64,000 nt of DNA from Actinomyces gerencseriae DSM 6844 (GTDB taxonomy: Bacteria > Actinomycetota > Actinomycetes > Actinomycetales > Actinomycetaceae): NCBI RefSeq assembly GCF_000429265.1, contig NZ_KE386873.1:45831-109830 (forward strand), read 5' to 3'. A program made the position numbers and the translations under genes. The notes under the pieces were generated by a model. That model was not told the origin of the DNA. It saw only the letters and a list, made by a program, of their open reading frames with translations, and did no database searches. Of this stretch, positions 56,115 to 64,000 are shown piece after piece (the first letter of the stretch is position 1; each line of letters opens with the position of its first letter).

Positions 56115-56642
56115 TCACCTCTTGTGGCCGACGCCGTCGTGACAGCGGATGCACGACACCGTCTCGCCCTTGCGAGTCGAACTGTTGGTGGCCTGGTCGA
56201 CGAAGTCGCCGTGGCAGTAGAGGCAGGCCGCCTCGGTGATCTCGCGATTGTGCTCGCGGATCTGGATATTCTCCGGGTAGTTCTGGAAGGTGAACTTCAG
56301 CGAGTGCCAGAAGCCGTTGTCCGCCTTGTTGATGTACTTGTAGACGAGATTGTCGTGCGGCGCGTGGCAGGAGTTGCAGGTGGCCACATCATGGTGGCTG
56401 CCCCTCTGCCAGCCCTCGTACTCCTCCTGCATGGCGTGGCAGTTCGCGCAGGTGGCCGGATCATCGCCGAGGTAGCTGGTGACGCCCGAGTACTGGAGAG
56501 TGAAGACGCCCACCCCCAGGAGGACGCCCATCATCCCCGCGAGGGCGATCCCCGTCCATCCGGCGAAGGCATGCGTGAAGCCGCGCCACAACGACACGAT
56601 GAGACGTATCACGCGGCCCCCCTTGCACTCCGTGACGACCAT
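56115..56642 (-). CDS. nrfH: Cytochrome c quinol dehydrogenase NrfH
   Basis: About 175 residues from ATG 56642 (start uncertain). One N-terminal helix (WTGIALAGMMGVLLGVGVFT) and four haem motifs: TCANCHAMQEEY, TCNSCHAPHDN, ACLYCHGD and SCIRCHDG. NapC/NirT-family protein that oxidises menaquinol and feeds NrfA. First gene of the nrfH-nrfA-TPR-ccdA-resB-ccsA-tlpA operon. Confidence 0.94.
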   Translation of the reverse strand: MVVTECKGGRVIRLIVSLWRGFTHAFAGWTGIALAGMMGVLLGVGVFTLQYSGVTSYLGDDPATCANCHAMQEEYEGWQRGSHHDVATCNSCHAPHDNLVYKYINKADNGFWHSLKFTFQNYPENIQIREHNREITEAACLYCHGDFVDQATNSSTRKGETVSCIRCHDGVGHKR

Positions 56643-56695
56643 GCCCCGATCTCGTCGCGCGTCGTCGTCGATGCCGACACCCGCCGGGTACCACA

Positions 56696-56727
56696 AGGAT
56701 AACACATCGTGTCGTAAAAATTGAGAG
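56696..56727 (-). promoter_or_regulatory. Likely nrfH promoter with inverted repeat
   Basis: Reading leftward, an AT-rich stretch (CAATTTTTACGACACG) precedes TGTGTTATCCT, in which TTATCCT could be the -10 box. ACAC-GAT-GTGT forms a short inverted repeat just upstream of it, a candidate operator for redox or nitrite control. The regulator is unknown. Confidence 0.45.
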
Positions 56728-56854
56728 GAGGCCCCTGGGGCGACGCGTGCTCATTGGCCGCCTCGCGGCGGGACCCGGCGTCGGGGCGGCTCCGGGGGTC
56801 CGGCGCGGGCAGGGGCCGCCCGCACCGAGCTCCGGGGGAGGGCGGAGCGGCGGC

Positions 56855-57352
56855 TCAGGCCAGGGCCGCGACAGCCGCCTCGTAGTCGGGCTCCTCGCCG
56901 ATCTCCGGAACCTGCTGGGCGTGGAGCACGGTCCCATCGGCGTCGAGCACGACCACCGCGCGCGAGAGCAGGCCCGCCAAGGGGCCGTCGGTCAGGGTGA
57001 CGCCGTAGTCCTCGCCGAAGGTCGAGCGGAAGGCCGAGGCGGTGACGACGTCGTCGAGCCCCTCGGATCCGCAGAAACGAGCCTGAGCGAACGGCAGGTC
57101 CTTCGAGACGCAGACGACGGTCGTGTTGACCAGCCCCGCGGCGCGCTTGTTGAACTCGCGCACGCTCGTGGCGCACACGCCGGTGTCGACCGACGGGAAG
57201 ATGTTGAGCACAACGCGGCGACCGCTCAGAGACTCGGACGCGAGCGGACCGAGGTCGGCGCCAACCAGCTCGAAGGCCGGGGCGTGCGAGCCGACAGCGG
57301 GCAGCTCGCCGATAGTGCGGACGGGAGAACCGTGGAACGTAATGGAAGCCAT
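56855..57352 (-). CDS. tpx: Thiol peroxidase Tpx
   Basis: 165 residues, normal length. Atypical 2-Cys peroxiredoxin: peroxidatic Cys in [18 protein letters not shown] (near 60) and resolving Cys in [10 protein letters not shown] (near 94). Reduces hydrogen and alkyl peroxides using thioredoxin. Monocistronic; CATGAT 6 bases before the ATG may be the -10 box. Confidence 0.95.
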   Translation of the reverse strand: MASITFHGSPVRTIGELPAVGSHAPAFELVGADLGPLASESLSGRRVVLNIFPSVDTGVCATSVREFNKRAAGLVNTTVVCVSKDLPFAQARFCGSEGLDDVVTASAFRSTFGEDYGVTLTDGPLAGLLSRAVVVLDADGTVLHAQQVPEIGEEPDYEAAVAALA

Positions 57353-57519
57353 GCACTCATCATGGCACCCAATGGATTAAGCATCTAGTGAGATACAGAA
57401 CCTTTGGGCGAGGTCGACCCGTCGGATCAGGTACGAGCCCCGGCTCCGCGCCGAGCGGGCCCTCTCGGTCCCCGCCTCCGGTGCGCCAGCGCCGCGCGGA
57501 CGCCCCCGCGCGCGCGTCC

Positions 57520-58347
57520 TCAGTACTGCGTGCGCGCGCTGCCGTGCCCGGCCACGCGTCGCACGAACCAGCGCGGGGCGATCCGCAGAACGGCATTGGC
57601 GGTCCGGTATCGCACGCTCGGCGTGCAGATGACCCGCCCCCGGCGCACGGCATCCAGGGCGGCGCGCGCCACGTCCTCGGCCCGCAACCAGACGACGTCC
57701 GGCCAGGCCGTCTCGTCCATACCGGCCCGTTCGTGGAACTCGGTGCGGGTCAGACCCGGGTTCACCACGGTCGCCGTCACCCCGGTACCGCGCAGCTCGG
57801 AGACGAGTCCCTCTGTGAAGGTGCGCACCCAGGCCTTATGGGCGGCATAGGTCCCCATGGCCGTCAGCGCCGTGACGCTGGAGATATTGAGAATGGCGCC
57901 GTGCCCGCGCGCCACCATGCCCGGGAGCGCCGCATGGGTGAGTTCCATGACCGCGCTCACCATGACCGCCAGGGCGCGGCGCTCCTGTCGCAGATCGCCT
58001 CCGACGAAGACCTGCCCCACGGCGAACCCCGCGTTGTTGACGAGCAGGTCGATCGGACGGGCGGCGACATCGCCGACGCGTGCGTGCTCGGACGAGGACG
58101 TCGCGCGCGCCACGGTGGGCTCCAGCCGCAGTCGTTCGGCGACGGCGGTCAGGCCCTCGGAGGTGGACAGGTCCGCGGGCAGTACCTCGACGCCGACGCC
58201 GGCGACCTGGCAGAGCTGCTCGGCGACGGCGGTCAGGCTCTCCCGACTGCGCGCGACCAGGACCAGATCGTGGTGGGCCTCTGCCAGTTGCCACGCCAGC
58301 TCGAGCCCGATGCCGGAGGTGGCCCCGGTGATCAGTGCGGTTCCCAT
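57520..58347 (-). CDS. Short-chain dehydrogenase/reductase
   Basis: 275 residues. Classical SDR: TALITGATSGIGLELA (cofactor loop, 3-18), LPADLSTSEG, IDLLVNNAGFAVG, ILNISSVTALTAMGTYAAHK (Ser, Tyr-x3-Lys) and VVNPGLTRTEFHE. Arg in VLVARSRESL suggests NADP. A short insertion (ATSSSEHARVGDVAA) precedes the NNAG motif. Substrate is unknown. TAGGCT lies 6 bases before the ATG (leaderless). Confidence 0.9.
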   Translation of the reverse strand: MGTALITGATSGIGLELAWQLAEAHHDLVLVARSRESLTAVAEQLCQVAGVGVEVLPADLSTSEGLTAVAERLRLEPTVARATSSSEHARVGDVAARPIDLLVNNAGFAVGQVFVGGDLRQERRALAVMVSAVMELTHAALPGMVARGHGAILNISSVTALTAMGTYAAHKAWVRTFTEGLVSELRGTGVTATVVNPGLTRTEFHERAGMDETAWPDVVWLRAEDVARAALDAVRRGRVICTPSVRYRTANAVLRIAPRWFVRRVAGHGSARTQY

Positions 58348-58569
58348 GGGACGAGCCTAGATGATCGAGTTGTGATCGTGCGTCAGTGAGCGGGCGTGGG
58401 CGGCACCGTGGAAGGAGCCCCGCACGGGACCCGGCCGCGCGGATTCATCCCGCCCCTCGGGGCATCCCAGCCAAACCCGCCGTGCGGGTTCGTCGGCAGC
58501 TCCTGTCGGAATGGGGGGCGCCACCCCGTGCGGGCCCCGGCCGCGCATCGCCGCCGCTACCCTGAGCGC

Positions 58570-59430
58570 ATGCGCCTGGCCACCTGGAACGTCAACTCAG
58601 CCCGCACCCGCATCGACCGCATCATCGCCTTCCTGGACCGCCAGGACATCGACGTGCTGGCCATGCAGGAGATCAAGTGCAGGCCCGAGCAGTTCCCCCG
58701 CGAGGCCTTCGCGACCGCGGGATACGAGTTGGCCGTGCACGGCCTGGACCAGTGGAACGGAGTGGCGATCGCCTCGCGCGTGGGGCTCACCGACGTCGCC
58801 GCGTCCTTCCCCGGCCAACCCGCGTGGGCCAGGAAGGAGGATGCCCCCGCCGTCGTCGAGGCCCGAGCGCTCGGCGCGACCGTGGGCGCGCGAGCCGCCG
58901 ACCGGACGGACTCGCCTGGAGCGACCGCGCCCGAGGCGGACGGGCCGACGTCGGGCCCGGTGCGGCTGTGGAGCCTGTACGTCCCCAACGGGAGGGAGCT
59001 CGACCACCCGCACTACCGGTACAAGCTGGCATGGCTGGCGGCACTGCGCGAGAGCGCGGGGCAGTGGCTGGCGGAGGACGCCGGGCAGTCGCTCGCGCTC
59101 GCCGGCGACTGGAACGTGGCACCGCAGGACGAGGACGTGTGGGACATGAGCGTCTTCGACGGGGCGACCCATGTCTCGGAGCCGGAACGAGCCGCCTTCC
59201 GGGCATTCGAGGAGGAGGGACTGAGCGAGGTGACCCGCGGGCGCGTCACCAACTACACCTACTGGGACTATCAGAAACTGCGCTTCCCGCGCAACGAGGG
59301 GATGCGCATCGACTTCGTCTACGGCTCCGCGGCGCTCGCCTCACGGGTGACCGGCGCGGCCATCGACCGCGACGAGCGCAAGGGCAAGGGCGCCTCCGAC
59401 CACGTGCCCGTCATCATCGATCTCGACTGA
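58570..59430 (+). CDS. xthA: Exodeoxyribonuclease III
   Basis: 286 residues from ATG 58570, with TACCCT 6 bases upstream. Mg-dependent EEP-family AP endonuclease/exonuclease: MRLATWNVNSARTRIDRI, VLAMQEIKC (Glu), WSLYVPNGRELDHPHYRYKL (Tyr), LAGDWNVAPQDEDVWD (Asp-Asn) and GASDHVPVIIDL (Asp-His). A 28-residue low-complexity insertion (ATVGARAADRTDSPGATAPE and onward, about 98-125) lies before the YVPNG strand and is absent from typical ExoIII. Confidence 0.94.
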   Translation: MRLATWNVNSARTRIDRIIAFLDRQDIDVLAMQEIKCRPEQFPREAFATAGYELAVHGLDQWNGVAIASRVGLTDVAASFPGQPAWARKEDAPAVVEARALGATVGARAADRTDSPGATAPEADGPTSGPVRLWSLYVPNGRELDHPHYRYKLAWLAALRESAGQWLAEDAGQSLALAGDWNVAPQDEDVWDMSVFDGATHVSEPERAAFRAFEEEGLSEVTRGRVTNYTYWDYQKLRFPRNEGMRIDFVYGSAALASRVTGAAIDRDERKGKGASDHVPVIIDLD

Positions 59431-59457
59431 CATCGCCCGAGCGGAACGCGTCGGGGA

Positions 59458-60540
59458 TCAGAGGGCGAGGATCTGGTCGCTCAGCTCGGGCCAGTGAGCC
59501 GCATGCGCTCGGCCGAAGGGTCGCGCACCCAGGAAGACCGCCTGACGCCGCGCCTCCGGGTCGACCCAGATGAAGGAGCCCGACTGCCCGAAGTGCCCGA
59601 ACGTCGCCGGGCTGCTGGTCGTCCCCGTCCAGTGCGGACGCTTGCGACCGCGCACCTCCACACCCAGTCCGAAGTCATTGGGCGCCTGCCGCCCGTAGCC
59701 GGGCAGTATCCCGTCCAGCCCCGGGAACACCACCGACGTCGCCTCCCTCGCCGAGTCCGCACTGATCAGCCTCGGCGCGGCGAGCTCGCGGGCGAAGACC
59801 GCCAGATCGCGAGCGCTGCCCTCGCCCGAGTGCGCGGGCGATCCGGGCACGAGCACGCTGGACATGCCCAGCGGCTCCAGCACCGTCGTCTCGATCCACC
59901 TCTCAAGGGGCGTCGCCGTGGCCTCCTCGATCCGCTCGCCGAGGATCTCGATGCCGCGATTGGAGTAGATCCGCCGCGTCCCGGGCACGGCCAGAACGGC
60001 GTCGGAGTCGAAGGCGATGCCGCTGGCGTGCGCCAGGAGGTGGCGCACCGTGGCGCCCGTCAGGGCCGGGGCGGGCACGGCGCAGGAACCAGCCGGGGCG
60101 GGCACGGCGCAGGAACCAGCCGGGGCGGGCACGGCGCAGGAACCAGCCGGGGCGGGCACGGCGCAGGAACCAGCCATGCTGCGCGCCTCACCCGGCTGCG
60201 CCGGAGCCTCCAAGTCGAGCAGGCCGCGCTCCACGGCGACCAGCGCGCTCCAGGCCACGATCGGCTTGGTCACCGAGGCGAAGGGGAAGATCTCATCGAC
60301 CTCCCCCGCCTCGGCCAGCACGCGCGTGCTCCCATCCGTCTCCAGCTCCGAGGCCATCACGGCCACGGGGAAGTCGAACGCGGCGAGCGCGGGCAGAGCG
60401 GTCGCCGCGGGGAGAGCCGCGGGCAGGGCAGCGGGCCTCCCCGCGGCCGCGCCCGTGAGCGGACCGGTTCCGTGCGCCGGGGCGGTCCCGCCCTCGGCCA
60501 GCGCGGATGAGCGGTGGAGTGAGGGGGAGGTCCGCGTCAC
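59458..60540 (-). CDS. Beta-lactamase-family serine hydrolase with internal repeats
   Basis: 360 residues. Penicillin-binding-protein fold: FASVTKPIVAW (Ser-x2-Lys, near 88), IYSNRGIEIL (Tyr-x-Asn, near 193) and FGHFGQSGSF (HxG-type). No signal peptide, so probably cytoplasmic esterase/peptidase-like. Between the active-site helix and the next conserved region are four exact nine-residue repeats (AGSCAVPAP) from a 27-bp tandem repeat. It follows the nitroreductase gene by seven bases. Confidence 0.85.
   Translation of the reverse strand: MTRTSPSLHRSSALAEGGTAPAHGTGPLTGAAAGRPAALPAALPAATALPALAAFDFPVAVMASELETDGSTRVLAEAGEVDEIFPFASVTKPIVAWSALVAVERGLLDLEAPAQPGEARSMAGSCAVPAPAGSCAVPAPAGSCAVPAPAGSCAVPAPALTGATVRHLLAHASGIAFDSDAVLAVPGTRRIYSNRGIEILGERIEEATATPLERWIETTVLEPLGMSSVLVPGSPAHSGEGSARDLAVFARELAAPRLISADSAREATSVVFPGLDGILPGYGRQAPNDFGLGVEVRGRKRPHWTGTTSSPATFGHFGQSGSFIWVDPEARRQAVFLGARPFGRAHAAHWPELSDQILAL
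60068..60175. repeat. 27-bp tandem repeat, four exact copies, within a gene
   Basis: GGGGCGGGCACGGCGCAGGA then ACCAGCC is repeated exactly at 60068, 60095, 60122 and 60149. Each unit adds nine residues including one Cys to the serine hydrolase and keeps the frame. Confidence 0.98.
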
Positions 60541-60547
60541 GACCGAC

Positions 60548-61405
60548 TCAGCTCAGGCACAGGAGCTGATCGTGAAGAACCTCCAGAACGGGTGCCCGAG
60601 AGGCCGCTCCCGCGCCCAGCGCTCGTGCGATCTGAGTGGTGAAGGAGTCCACGCGCCTGGAGGAGTCTCGCAGGTCGTAGTACTGCCCGACCTCGGCGTC
60701 GTAAGCGGTCAGCGCGTCGAGGTGGTCGTCGAGCTCCGGATAGGAGTCCGTCCCGACCACGATCTCGCGCGGCAGGCGGGGCTTGTACTGGGGGTCCTGG
60801 GCGGGGTGGCCGACGAGCAGACCGAGGACCGGGTATGTGCGCACGGGCAGATGGAGCGCCTCGATGACGCGCCGGACGTCACCGATGATCGAGCCGAGAT
60901 AGGTCGTGCCGAGCCCGAGCGACTCGGCGGCGACGACGACGTTCTGCGCGGCGATGACGGCGTCCTCGACGCCCTGGAGGAACAGGGCGGTGCGCCCGAG
61001 GGGCTCGAGAGAAGCGCCGGCGCGCTCGCGCAGAAGGGCGTTGCGATGCAGATCGACGACGAAGACGAGGAGCTCGCCACGGTCCCCGCCGACGTAGGAC
61101 TGGCCCGAGGCGAGATGGAGCTGCTCGCGCACGGCGGGGTCGAGGACGCGGATGACGGTGACCTGCTGCTGGAAGGACGCGGTGGCGGAGTGACGGGCGA
61201 CGTCGAGCAGCGTGGTCACCGTGTCCTCGCCGAGGGGCTCGTCGGTGTAGGCGCGAATGGTGCGATGGGCGAGCTGAGCGGCGATGGTCGAGTTGGTGAC
61301 GGGAGTCGTGGCGGGCACGCGCAGAGACGCGGGAGCGGACGTCGACGGCGTGGGCGCGTCGGCGGGCACGGGGGAGGGCGCAGGAGCGGGCACGGCATCG
61401 GTCAT
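60548..61405 (-). CDS. Nitroreductase-family NADPH oxidoreductase
   Basis: 285 residues from ATG 61405, with TAGGCT 7 bases upstream. NfsA/FRP-like flavoenzyme: TIAAQLAHRTIRAYTDEPLG near 38, ARHSATASFQQQVTVIRV, DAVIAAQNVVVAAESLGLGT and GLLVGHPAQDPQYKPRLPRE (typical of NADPH-dependent nitro/flavin reductases). FMN cofactor expected. The first 35 residues are Pro/Ala/Ser-rich. Probably one transcript with the serine hydrolase. Confidence 0.92.
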   Translation of the reverse strand: MTDAVPAPAPSPVPADAPTPSTSAPASLRVPATTPVTNSTIAAQLAHRTIRAYTDEPLGEDTVTTLLDVARHSATASFQQQVTVIRVLDPAVREQLHLASGQSYVGGDRGELLVFVVDLHRNALLRERAGASLEPLGRTALFLQGVEDAVIAAQNVVVAAESLGLGTTYLGSIIGDVRRVIEALHLPVRTYPVLGLLVGHPAQDPQYKPRLPREIVVGTDSYPELDDHLDALTAYDAEVGQYYDLRDSSRRVDSFTTQIARALGAGAASRAPVLEVLHDQLLCLS

Positions 61406-61552
61406 GCTCCGGAGCCTATCCCGGTTGCCGGACCGCGGGGCCAACACGGACCGACATGGTGGGGCGAGTTCGACGACGCCGTCTCCGACTCGCGCGGAGC
61501 AGCCCGACCGCGGATGGGGCCCTCGCGGATCGAGGCCTATACGATGCCGTCG

Positions 61553-62338
61553 ATGCCCTTCTACCACCGCCCCGGCCGCGCGCTGCGCCCGCTGACCGCG
61601 CGAGCCTCCGCGCCCGCGGCGAGACGGGTCGAGACGCCGGTCGCAGTGAGCGCCGCCGAGGTGGGCTACGCGGTCATCGACCTGGAGACCACCGGCCTGT
61701 CCCCCGCCAGGGACCGCATTATCGAGATCGGTCTGGTACTTCTGGCGCCCGACGGCTCCACGCAGAGCAGCTGGACCACGCTGGTGGATCCCGGCGCGAG
61801 CGTCGACGTGGGCCCCACCTTCATCCACGGGCTCGTCGCCGACGATCTCATCGGTGCCCCGGGGCTGGCGGATATCGCCGACCTGCTCGTGCGCGATCTC
61901 GCCGGTCGCGCCGTCGTCGCCCACAACGCCCGCTTCGACGTCGGCTTCCTCACGCAGGCGCTGGGCTCGCTCGGCCATCTCAGTCGCGGGGCCCGCATCC
62001 CCCGGGTGTGCACCATGGAACTCGCCCGCACCTACATCGTCACCCCGTCGCGGCGCCTGGTGACGTGCTGCGAGGCGGCCGGCGTGCCGATCGGCAGCCA
62101 CCACTGCGCACTGGACGACGCCCACGCCTCGGCCGGCCTGCTGCGCCGCTACATGTCCGTGGGCCGCGAGCGCGGCGATAGTCCCGTCGCCTGGTCACGA
62201 TCCCTGGAGACGGCGGCGGCCTTCACCGCCTGGACATGGGACGAGGCCGCCGCCCGGGCGCAGGAGGACCGGCTGGTGCCCCGCAGCGGCCACGGCGTGC
62301 TGCGCCGACCGCGCGAGTTGCGGAGATCCATCGGCTGA
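61553..62338 (+). CDS. DnaQ-type 3'-5' exonuclease
   Basis: 261 residues from ATG 61553; ATG 61544 is possible. DEDDh exonuclease: GYAVIDLETTGLSP (ExoI Asp-x-Glu), VVAHNARFDVGFL (ExoII) and HHCALDDAHASAGLL (ExoIII His and Asp). Resembles DNA polymerase III epsilon subunits, but such stand-alone actinobacterial proteins may act in repair. TACGAT lies 7 bases before ATG 61553. Divergent from the nitroreductase gene. Confidence 0.9.
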   Translation: MPFYHRPGRALRPLTARASAPAARRVETPVAVSAAEVGYAVIDLETTGLSPARDRIIEIGLVLLAPDGSTQSSWTTLVDPGASVDVGPTFIHGLVADDLIGAPGLADIADLLVRDLAGRAVVAHNARFDVGFLTQALGSLGHLSRGARIPRVCTMELARTYIVTPSRRLVTCCEAAGVPIGSHHCALDDAHASAGLLRRYMSVGRERGDSPVAWSRSLETAAAFTAWTWDEAAARAQEDRLVPRSGHGVLRRPRELRRSIG

Positions 62339-62394
62339 TCGACCGCTCGGGCACCGGACGACCTGCGCCGAGTCGGCCCGGTCCGACGGTCCAG

Positions 62395-62474
62395 GACCGA
62401 CTCGCGCGCGTCATCGGGTGCGGCGACCACCGACCCGCGCCCCCGCCCGCCCAGGCGACCGACTCGCGCGCGTC
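62395..62474. repeat. Direct repeat pair GACCGACTCGCGCGCGTC, 62 bp apart
   Basis: Copies at 62395-62412 and 62457-62474 lie between convergent genes. The flanking CGGGT-CGG is shared with small gaps. Confidence 0.8.
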
Positions 62475-62484
62475 GGGTCCGGGC

Positions 62485-63612
62485 TCAATCCAGGGCGACG
62501 AGGAACCCGTCGTCGTCCACCGCCACGCCGTGCGCGGCAGCGGCGAGCACCTGGGCGATCCGCTCGATGCGCTCGCGGGCGGCACCGCGGGCGCGTCGGG
62601 CCACCCGGGAGATCGTCTCGCCGCGAGCGTCGGCGGAGTCGCGCGGCAGCCAGATGACGCCGTAGGACACCACGCCCGCGGACGACGCCCAGGCCTCGCC
62701 CCGCACCGCCAGGGGCATCTCGTCGGTGCCCAGGACGCGCACCTCGATGGCGCCCCGGCTGGGGATGTCGGGATCGACGTCGGCGACGACGGCGTAACCG
62801 TCGCGCATCTCCTCGATCGGCTCGCCCGTGGCCAGAGCGCGGTCCTCGAGCTCCCCCACCTCGCGCCGCTGCTTCTCCGCCCGGCGCCACGCCTCATCCA
62901 GGACGTCCTCGCCGATGGACTCCACGAGTCGTTCCAGAGCCTCCTGACCGATGGCCTCCAGTCCGCCGGGGCCGAAGATGTTCGTGGCGTCCATGCGCAG
63001 GCTGGCACCGGGCGCCACCTCCCTGATGAGCGTCACCGACGCGTCCGGTGCGATCCACACGGGCGCGTAGACGGTCAGGGATGTGGACGTCTCCGGATCG
63101 GGGGTCAGGAGCACGGGCCGCGGCTTGCCTCCGGGGACCGCGGGGTCGCCCGCCAAGCGCAGCGCTCCGGCCAGACGACGGGCGATCGCCCGCAGCCGGG
63201 TCAGGGCGATGAGCTCGTTGCCGGTGGGCTGGGCCAGCGGGAAGGCGTCGGACAGTGCGTCGATGCCGGTGAGCGCGGCGGGCAAGGGGCCGCTGCGCGT
63301 CGGTTCGCACTCCAGCATCATGACCTGCGCGGCCCAGTCCGGCAGGCCGAGCATCCCCCGCAGCTCATCATCGACGGCCCAGGGCCCCTGAAGCTCGATG
63401 CCCGGGAGGAGCTGGAGGCGAGAGGCGCCGACCCATCCGGAGTGCAGGTCCTGGGACATGGCGAGGGCCTCGACCTCATCGGCGGTGATGTCCGCGGCCA
63501 GAACCAGCAGGTGGTGGGTATCGACACGTCCCACGGGCAGAGCGCCGAAGGCGGAGAAGGTGCCGGTCTCGGTGGGAAGGGACAGAGCGAGGTCGCCCGA
63601 GCCTATGCTCAC
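62485..63612 (-). CDS. Conserved-looking protein of unknown function (frame open to right edge)
   Basis: 375 residues from GTG 63612. No family is recognised. It appears soluble, with LPVGRVDTHHLLVLAADITA, LLPGIELQGPWAVDDELRGM, PVWIAPDASVTLIREVAPGA and an alpha-helical charged stretch (EAWRRAEKQRREVGELEDRA). The same frame stays open upstream to base 64000, encoding Ala/Arg/Pro/Gly-rich repeats (ASNPAREVPSAARRAG, ASNPARETPSAAREAS). The true start may therefore lie outside the window, making this the C-terminal part of a larger protein. Confidence 0.6.
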   Translation of the reverse strand: MSIGSGDLALSLPTETGTFSAFGALPVGRVDTHHLLVLAADITADEVEALAMSQDLHSGWVGASRLQLLPGIELQGPWAVDDELRGMLGLPDWAAQVMMLECEPTRSGPLPAALTGIDALSDAFPLAQPTGNELIALTRLRAIARRLAGALRLAGDPAVPGGKPRPVLLTPDPETSTSLTVYAPVWIAPDASVTLIREVAPGASLRMDATNIFGPGGLEAIGQEALERLVESIGEDVLDEAWRRAEKQRREVGELEDRALATGEPIEEMRDGYAVVADVDPDIPSRGAIEVRVLGTDEMPLAVRGEAWASSAGVVSYGVIWLPRDSADARGETISRVARRARGAARERIERIAQVLAAAAHGVAVDDDGFLVALD

Positions 63613-64000
63613 AGCGGACGCGACTGCGCGGTCGCTGCTCGCAGCGGGCGCAGCCGCGTGCCCGCCGGCTCGACGGGCGGCGCTGGGGACCTCGCGGGCG
63701 GGGTTAGAGGCCCGACGGGCGGAACCGAGGGCCTCGCGAGAAGGGGCGGCGGTCCGAGGGGCGGAAGCGGAGGCCTCGCGGGCGGCAGACGGAGTCTCGC
63801 GGGCGGGGTTAGAGGCCCGACGGGCGGGAGCGGCGGCCCGACGACCTCTGCCGGCCCGACGGGACGCATCATCACCGCCCCCGGCAGAACCACCAGTCCC
63901 ACGGACCGGACCGGCGGCCCGGCCCGTACCACCCCGGCGCCCCGTCCCTCGGGGCGCGTAGGCAGGAGCAGCGGCCTCGCGAGCGGGACCAGGGGTCTCA

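Overview
The window is very GC-rich, gene-dense DNA from an actinobacterium, most plausibly a facultatively anaerobic member of the Actinomycetaceae. Pointers are the PurS-PurQ-PurL purine set, GTP-dependent PEP carboxykinase, DUF3152 and LppM-type proteins, QPGY-rich cytoplasmic tails on membrane proteins, and many genes that appear leaderless, with a TANNNT box 6-8 bases before the start codon. No rRNA, tRNA, insertion sequence, CRISPR array or prophage was recognised. Both window ends cut through genes.

Layout. 1-4.3 kb: a sterol-carrier-family protein cut by the left edge, a surface 5'-nucleotidase-like protein and gdhA. 4.3-5.3 kb: an intergenic region packed with phased repeats. 5.3-12.6 kb: a methyltransferase, cupin, flavoprotein, membrane protein, phosphatidylcholine synthase overlapping its convergent neighbour, a DUF3152 putative metalloprotease and a Phd/VapC toxin-antitoxin pair. 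12.8-15.2 kb: glgX. 15.3-25.3 kb: purL, a TM2 protein, a TreT-like glycosyltransferase, purQ, purS, two membrane proteins and purC. 25.6-28.4 kb: a type VII-secretion-like leader, a toxin-like protein and two near-identical tandem lipoproteins (putative immunity). 28.5-32.8 kb: purD, repeats with a decayed gene, VapBC, and a membrane protein with a paralogue at 43.7-45.0 kb. 32.9-39.6 kb: pckG and five tandem LppM-like surface proteins. 39.8-43.6 kb: purA, then a TetR regulator with its esterase. 45.6-49.3 kb: fba, hsp20 behind a CIRCE operator, a SpoU methyltransferase and pyrE. 49.6-56.6 kb: one long operon for cytochrome c nitrite reductase (nrfHA) and system II cytochrome c maturation (ccdA, resB, ccsA, a TlpA-like thioredoxin and a TPR protein). 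56.9-64 kb: tpx, an SDR, an exonuclease III, a nitroreductase, a serine hydrolase, a DnaQ-type exonuclease and an unknown protein running off the right edge.

Metabolically, the purine genes (purL, Q, S, C, D, A) supply most of IMP and AMP synthesis. gdhA links ammonium to glutamate, and the nrf operon can produce that ammonium from nitrite. fba, pckG, glgX and the trehalose-type glycosyltransferase cover central carbon and storage sugars.

The most unusual material lies in two places. One is the intergenic DNA: exact 22-bp-period arrays at five loci, a symmetrical 4+4 array of 20-bp period, and pairs of about 30-bp direct repeats set about 60-65 bp apart. The other is the accessory loci: the toxin with duplicated lipoproteins, the five-gene LppM-like array, an esterase with Cys in place of the catalytic Ser, and an NrfA whose haem motifs are all CxxCH.
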